A DNA stretch of 64,000 nucleotides from Acidobacteriota bacterium (GTDB taxonomy: Bacteria; Acidobacteriota; Thermoanaerobaculia; Multivoradales; J023). The notes under the pieces are model-generated. The model ran no database searches and was not told where the DNA came from. It saw nothing but the letters and a program-made list of their open reading frames with translations. Location of the stretch: the NCBI GenBank assembly GCA_029263315.1, contig JAJCXR010000047.1:62001-126000 (forward strand), given 5' to 3'. Numbering within the stretch: the stretch's first letter is position 1; the number at the start of each line of letters is the position of its first letter. The position numbers and the translations under genes are program-made. Shown in pieces: positions 59,875 to 64,000 of this stretch.

Positions 59875-60105
59875 TCAGGACGAGGGCGTTTGGCTGCCTT
59901 CGAGACGTTGCACGATCTGACTGACCTCGACTTCCGCCTTGCGGATCTTGCCGCGGCAGAGCTCCAGGAGCTCGGTGGCCCGTCGCAGCTCGTCGGCCAG
60001 ACCATCGATATCGACGGCGTCGTTGTCGATGCGTTGTAGGATCGTTTCCAATTCTTGGATGGCGGCGCCGAAGCGAATGCCATCGGGGGGGCTGTCAGCC
60101 GTCAT
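59875..60105 (-). CDS. xseB: Exodeoxyribonuclease VII small subunit
   Basis: A 76-aa two-helix protein (AAIQELETILQRIDNDAVDI, then LADELRRATELLELCRGKI), the standard form of XseB. It coats the long helices of XseA and is needed for nuclease activity. GGAGG lies 4-5 bases before the ATG, which overlaps the xseA stop. Confidence 0.94.
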   Translation of the reverse strand: MTADSPPDGIRFGAAIQELETILQRIDNDAVDIDGLADELRRATELLELCRGKIRKAEVEVSQIVQRLEGSQTPSS

Positions 60106-61508
60106 TTTTCCTCCACACGGCTCTTCACCTCACCCTCTGCCAGGCGGGTGGAGAGTTGGTCTCCGGGTTGTGCGTCCTGCGAGCGACGGAGAATCTTACC
60201 AGCCCCGTCGCGGGTCATGCTGAATCCTCTTTCGAGCACCCTCTGTGGCGATACCTCGTGACACAGGCGGGCCATGCCTTCGATGGCGGCATGACCGACG
60301 GCGATGCGGCCGCTGGCCAGCTCCACCAGACGCCGGGCCAACTGCTCGGCTTCCGGGCGTCGGCGCTCGATACTACGTTGGCTCTGCGCCACCAGGCGCT
60401 GCTGGCGGTCATCGAGCCAGCGGGCGGCCTCTTCGAGCCGCCGGCGCCCGAGGCTGGCCAGGGCCCGCTCGACATCGGCGAGGGCGCCGGAGACGCTGGC
60501 CAGACGGAATTGGGCCGCTTGCGCCAGACGCTCACTGCGTTGCACCTCGAGGCCAGCCCGTTGCAGGGTTTGATGGGCCCGGTGACCGATGGCGGTCGCC
60601 GTATCGTGCAGCCGTTGCTCGGCTTGGCGTACCCGGTCGCTGAGGAACTCCGCCACCATGGTGGGCGTCTTGAATGCCTGATGGCTCACCTGATCGGTGA
60701 TGCTTTGGTCGATCTCGTGACCGAGGCCGGTCAGCACCGGCAGCGGACAGCGGGCCACCGCCTCGGCGATGACTTGGCTGTCGAAGGCAGCGAGATCGCT
60801 TTTGGCGCCACCGCCGCGAATCAACACGATGGCGTCGAGCCTACGGGCACTGGCCGCCAACAACGACAGGGCGGAGGGCACTTGGCGCTCCGTCTCCCGA
60901 CCTTGCATGGCGGCGTGCACGAAGGCGAGACGAAAACCATAGGGGCTGGCTTGCAGCCCACTGACAAAATCGTGGTAGGCGGCACTCTCTTCGGAGGTCA
61001 CCAGGCCGATATTCAATGGAATCGCCGCCAGGGGACGCTGGCGGTTGGTCTCCATCAGGCCCTGTTGGGCGAGGAAGGCCAGCACTTGTTGCCGACGCTG
61101 CTCCAAGTGCCCTAAAGTGAACAGCGGGTCGACATCCCGCACCACCAGCTGGAGGCGTCCCCCGGGGGGGTAGAAGTCGACCCGGGCCAGGCAGCGCACT
61201 TGCTGGCCTTCGCTCAACCGTTGTTGGGCAGCGGCCAAGCGCCGTTGGATGCGCTGGTGGTCGGTTCGCCAGATGACCGCGTCGAGCTTGCCGACGATTT
61301 GATCACCCCGCCCTTTCTCCACCAGCTCGAAATACACGTGGCCAGCGCGGCTGGGGCGCAACCGCTGCACCTCGCCGACCACCCAGAGGGGCGGAAACGC
61401 CTCGCTGAGGAATTCGCGGATCTCGTCCGCCAGCTGTGAAACCGTATAGGTCGCTTCGCCCAAAAGGGGACCCACGGCTGCATGGGTCCCCGCTGCTCGA
61501 TCATCCAC
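60102..61508 (-). CDS. xseA: Exodeoxyribonuclease VII large subunit
   Basis: A 468-aa nuclease subunit degrading single-stranded DNA from both ends. An OB fold comes first (PPLWVVGEVQRLRPSRAGHV, FYPPGGRLQLVV), then the catalytic domain with IGLVTSEESAAYHDFV, DAIVLIRGGGAKSDLAAFD and PVLTGLGHEIDQSITD, and a long C-terminal coiled coil that binds XseB. The start is GTG at 61508; the ribosome site is weak and a TTG at about residue 17 is possible. It overlaps xseB by 4 bases. Confidence 0.94.
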   Translation of the reverse strand: MDDRAAGTHAAVGPLLGEATYTVSQLADEIREFLSEAFPPLWVVGEVQRLRPSRAGHVYFELVEKGRGDQIVGKLDAVIWRTDHQRIQRRLAAAQQRLSEGQQVRCLARVDFYPPGGRLQLVVRDVDPLFTLGHLEQRRQQVLAFLAQQGLMETNRQRPLAAIPLNIGLVTSEESAAYHDFVSGLQASPYGFRLAFVHAAMQGRETERQVPSALSLLAASARRLDAIVLIRGGGAKSDLAAFDSQVIAEAVARCPLPVLTGLGHEIDQSITDQVSHQAFKTPTMVAEFLSDRVRQAEQRLHDTATAIGHRAHQTLQRAGLEVQRSERLAQAAQFRLASVSGALADVERALASLGRRRLEEAARWLDDRQQRLVAQSQRSIERRRPEAEQLARRLVELASGRIAVGHAAIEGMARLCHEVSPQRVLERGFSMTRDGAGKILRRSQDAQPGDQLSTRLAEGEVKSRVEEK

Positions 61509-61519
61509 GCGCCGTCAGC

Positions 61520-62059
61520 TCAGTGGTAGCTGGCGAGCTCGTCGGCCGTCGACAGGGGCAGGGTATCCGCCCACTCGCGGGCCACGTGGTCTTCGGGATG
61601 GTGCTTCTCGATGTAACCCTGGGCCTCCCCACGCTCGCGGAAGAGACGCCACAGGAAGGTGTGACCCGCCGGGGCAGTGAAGTACGAGAACTTGTCGGCC
61701 CCCTCGGAGAAATCGGGCTTGGCGCTGCCGTTGACGCCCACACACACCAAGCCGATGGCACGATACGCTAAGGCTAGGGCTTTGAGCTGGTCTTCGTACT
61801 CGCCGAGCTCTTCCTGGGACAGGGTGGTGTGCAAGACACTGATACGGATGCCGTCTTCCTGAGCTAGCTGGTTGTAGGGCACGTCGTGGCGGTCCATGGC
61901 TTCTTTGGTTTCGGCCGTGGTGACGAAGACATCGTCGGTGCCGACCACCTTGAAGGCAATGGCATAGGTGTCTTCTTCGAAACGGGGAAAGGTCTCGCCG
62001 AGAAGGCTCTCGTCTTCGACCGTGAAATAGTAGAGGTGGTTATTCAAGCGACGTTTCAT
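61520..62059 (-). CDS. Hypothetical protein upstream of xseA
   Basis: A 179-aa acidic cytoplasmic protein with GGAG before its ATG. I do not recognise the family. It has an N-terminal beta-rich half (YYFTVEDESLLGETFPRFEE) and a helical middle with a regular acidic pattern, ending LPLSTADELASYH. There are four Cys-free hydrophobic strands and no catalytic motif. It stands 11 bases upstream of xseA on the same strand and is probably co-transcribed with it. Confidence 0.7.
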   Translation of the reverse strand: MKRRLNNHLYYFTVEDESLLGETFPRFEEDTYAIAFKVVGTDDVFVTTAETKEAMDRHDVPYNQLAQEDGIRISVLHTTLSQEELGEYEDQLKALALAYRAIGLVCVGVNGSAKPDFSEGADKFSYFTAPAGHTFLWRLFRERGEAQGYIEKHHPEDHVAREWADTLPLSTADELASYH

Positions 62060-62202
62060 CGTTGATCGTCTCCTGACGTGTATGTGCGTGACTGGAATGT
62101 CAGTGACCGGAGGCTGCCTTTAGCGAGCCCAAGCCAATTTCGAAGGGACGAATTGGCTGAGTGACCTGATGGGACGGGCCGTCCGGGTAGAATCAAAGGA
62201 TC

Positions 62203-62238
62203 GTTGGCAACGATTGCGACGTTGGCAACGATTGCGAC
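62203..62238. repeat. Two perfect 18-bp tandem repeats upstream of the P-loop NTPase gene
   Basis: GTTGGCAACGATTGCGAC occurs twice without a gap (62203-62220 and 62221-62238). Each copy contains the GTTGGCAAC near-palindrome. About 30 bases upstream lies a separate 13-base inverted repeat, GGACGGGCCGTCC (62172-62184). The pair lies 95 bases before the gene at 62333, a suitable place for operator sites. Confidence 0.85.
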
Positions 62239-62332
62239 ATTGCATTTGGGAAATATGCCGCAATCGATCTATCCTAGCAAAGAAATGTAGGTTCAGGAAC
62301 GGCAGGGCGTTTTCCTGCCGAGGATGGATGAG

Positions 62333-64000
62333 ATGACCACGGTTGAAACTCTGAAGACCCTGCCCCATCTGCCTGCTGCTCTGATGAAAATCTGGCCGGC
62401 GAGCCAAGGGTCCGGACGTTTCCACGAGGCTCTGCAGAAGCTGTTGCCAATGAAGGGTCTGTCGGCCATGGAGGACGGTTTGATCGCCTTCTTCCCGGTC
62501 GCCGGGCGAGCCAACGTTTTCGAAGCCGCTCTGGCCTTGGCCACCGAGATCCTCGGTATAGGGGCGCCGGGGGTGGGCCTCGAGGGGGCTGATCGGGTGC
62601 TTGTTTTTCCCGGTCAGACCATCCACCGCGCAGGGAATGTCTCCGTCGTGACCGAGGCCCTGTTGCAGGACATCGCGCGGCAGCCGCCACATTTTCCGAG
62701 TGGCGGTATCTTTCTCACCGGCTATGCCCGTGGCTGGTTACGTGGCCGCCACCGTTGCGAAAAGATCGAGGACTACCTTTCGCCCTCGGGCCCCCGAATA
62801 CCGCTATTTCAGTGGACGGGAGCCGAGCCCCAGCCCTGCCGCTGGCACAACTTGGACTTGTTGGGTCGTCAGCTGGCGGTCGAACGGCCGGCGGTCGAGA
62901 AGAATCTCGAAGCCCTCCTGGATCACCCGGCGGCGCGCATCGACGGGGTGCTCGGCAGTGGCAAGAGCCGGGCCGTTCACGGGGTGGTGAGCCGCCAAGA
63001 CGATCCTGTCGTTTGGTGTCGGCTGGACCCGGTCTGGCCGGGAGTTCCGGTTCTCGAGAGGTGTCTGCGAGGGGTTCTGCGAAGCCAGTGGCCGGAAGCA
63101 TTCGAGAGCTCCGACGGGGGCCCAGAAACCGTCGATTCGCCTCCAGGGCATGGCAGTCTGACCCACCTGCGCCGGCTCTCCCTTCATCTCGGGCGTCGAC
63201 TGTTGGTGGTCTGTGACGGCATCGAGAGCTTGCCAGCGGACGATCTCGAGCAACTGGCTGAGTGGTCGCTTCATGAGGACGCCACGGCGGCGGCACGGAT
63301 TCTCTTGGTGGGGCGCTCGGGCACTCCCTTGCCGGCCCCATTACAGGGCCTGCCGATGGCCGAGGTGCCACCGATGACCACCGAGGAATCGGCTCGCCAT
63401 GTGCAGGCCGCCTGCGAGGGTCTCGGTATCGGCGACGAGATGCAACACCGTTGGCAGGACATGGTGATGGGCAACCCCCTGGCCTTGGAGGAGGGCATCC
63501 TGGGTCTCTATCACCACGGGCGAATCCGGCGCCTCTACGGTAGCTACTTCTCCGATGGTGCCAGCGACTACGACTACCATTTGTCCGATCGCTTCATCCG
63601 CCTGGTGGAGGCGGAGGTGCAGCGTCTCGGGGAGCCGTTGGGATTGCGCATTCTGGCGGCTTCGGAGCAGGCGGTTTCGAAGCGCCAACTCGAGAGAGCC
63701 GTCGCTTCCTTCGGCATCGTCCTGCAAGGGGATTGGCACCATCCCTTCATTGCCGGGGGCTGGTTGGAGAGAACCTCCTCGGCCCTGGGTCAAGCCTATC
63801 GCCTGGCCTCGCCTGTCCTTTCCAAGGCCCTTCTGGCGCCTTTCCACAAGGAAGCGGTGACGACCTTTCGTCATGTCCTGGGGCGGGTCCTGGTGGCAAC
63901 TGAGGACGGGGCGCCGGGGGATGAGTGGCGAGCCTATCGGCTGTTGGCTGGGTCCCCTGAAGCGCTGCCGACGTTGCTCGATGGCAGCCGCGATAGCGAC
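62333..64000 (+). CDS. P-loop (STAND-like) NTPase with degenerate cyclase-like N-terminus, partial
   Basis: The frame is open for 556 codons to the window end, so the protein continues beyond. The ATG at 62333 has GAGG about 10 bases upstream; an in-frame ATG at 62324 is alternative. Residues about 40-165 follow the order of a class III nucleotide cyclase: EDGLIAFFPVAGR, VGLEGADRVLVFPGQTIHRAGNV, of which GADRVLVFPGQTIHRAGNV is the core, and a closing DYLSPSGPRIPLFQW strand, but the metal-binding Asp residues are missing. An ATPase module follows with GVLGSGKS (205-212) and LLVVCDGIE (Walker B). Cyclase-ATPase proteins usually act in signalling. Function unknown; catalytic cyclase activity is unlikely. 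Confidence 0.75.
   Translation, partial: MTTVETLKTLPHLPAALMKIWPASQGSGRFHEALQKLLPMKGLSAMEDGLIAFFPVAGRANVFEAALALATEILGIGAPGVGLEGADRVLVFPGQTIHRAGNVSVVTEALLQDIARQPPHFPSGGIFLTGYARGWLRGRHRCEKIEDYLSPSGPRIPLFQWTGAEPQPCRWHNLDLLGRQLAVERPAVEKNLEALLDHPAARIDGVLGSGKSRAVHGVVSRQDDPVVWCRLDPVWPGVPVLERCLRGVLRSQWPEAFESSDGGPETVDSPPGHGSLTHLRRLSLHLGRRLLVVCDGIESLPADDLEQLAEWSLHEDATAAARILLVGRSGTPLPAPLQGLPMAEVPPMTTEESARHVQAACEGLGIGDEMQHRWQDMVMGNPLALEEGILGLYHHGRIRRLYGSYFSDGASDYDYHLSDRFIRLVEAEVQRLGEPLGLRILAASEQAVSKRQLERAVASFGIVLQGDWHHPFIAGGWLERTSSALGQAYRLASPVLSKALLAPFHKEAVTTFRHVLGRVLVATEDGAPGDEWRAYRLLAGSPEALPTLLDGSRDSD

Noticed and set aside
62120..62692. Minus-strand open frame at the right edge
   Set aside because: It is opposite the P-loop NTPase gene, which has motifs and family-like sequence; the antisense product has none.

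Overview
The window is GC-rich, densely packed chromosomal DNA from a Gram-negative, probably free-living bacterium. Outer-membrane and periplasmic machinery (TolC-type factor, RND pump, DsbA- and TlpA-like thiol proteins, lipoproteins, type IV pilus motor PilT) shows a diderm envelope. An ECF sigma factor of the type seen in Acidobacteriota and Planctomycetota, translationally coupled to a Ser/Thr kinase-TPR protein, points to Acidobacteriota (Thermoanaerobaculia-like). That assignment is inference. I see no rRNA, tRNA, CRISPR array, transposase or phage structural gene.

Layout. 1-4.0 kb: the end of a cysteine desulfurase, a sulfatase-like lipoprotein, five palindromic repeats, and a membrane glycosyltransferase with C-terminal TPRs. 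4.0-7.3 kb: ECF sigma factor plus kinase-TPR sensor. 7.6-12.8 kb: an accessory-looking cluster of a 1029-aa HELGH putative metallopeptidase, an HTH regulator and a DUF4062 protein. 12.8-16.3 kb: three-gene ABC-2 exporter. 16.4-19.6 kb: MprF and a rhomboid-like protein. 19.5-26.4 kb: five-gene metal-efflux type RND operon with two His-rich proteins, headed by a promoter that predicts a leaderless mRNA. 26.7-29.0 kb: membrane glycosyltransferase-like protein and a UPF0175/DUF3368 toxin-antitoxin pair whose toxin carries an in-frame amber stop. 29.0-32.7 kb: four-gene double ABC exporter. 32.9-36.2 kb: ECF sigma factor and a very large FecR-type anti-sigma candidate. 36.2-42.4 kb: nucleotidyltransferase, patatin, TlpA-like lipoprotein, LytS-type kinase and helical-repeat protein. 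42.5-49.1 kb: fused 2-oxoacid dehydrogenase E1, LysM-amidase, PilT with coiled-coil tail, LexA. 49.2-62.1 kb: mostly housekeeping (M16 peptidase pair, trmB, manC, holB, tmk, xseA/xseB) with an iodotyrosine-deiodinase-like flavoprotein, a periplasmic DsbA fusion, a PPP-type phosphatase and a cNMP-binding protein. 62.3 kb to the end: the start of a large P-loop NTPase with a degenerate cyclase-like N-terminus.

How it fits together. Much of the window concerns the envelope and stress: metal export, lipid modification, peptidoglycan cleavage, thiol redox, two regulated sigma circuits and LexA. The best candidates for something undescribed are the HELGH/HTH/DUF4062 cluster (7.6-12.8 kb), the cyclase-like/P-loop protein at the right edge with its upstream 18-bp tandem repeat, and the deiodinase-like protein with all three substrate-binding residues.
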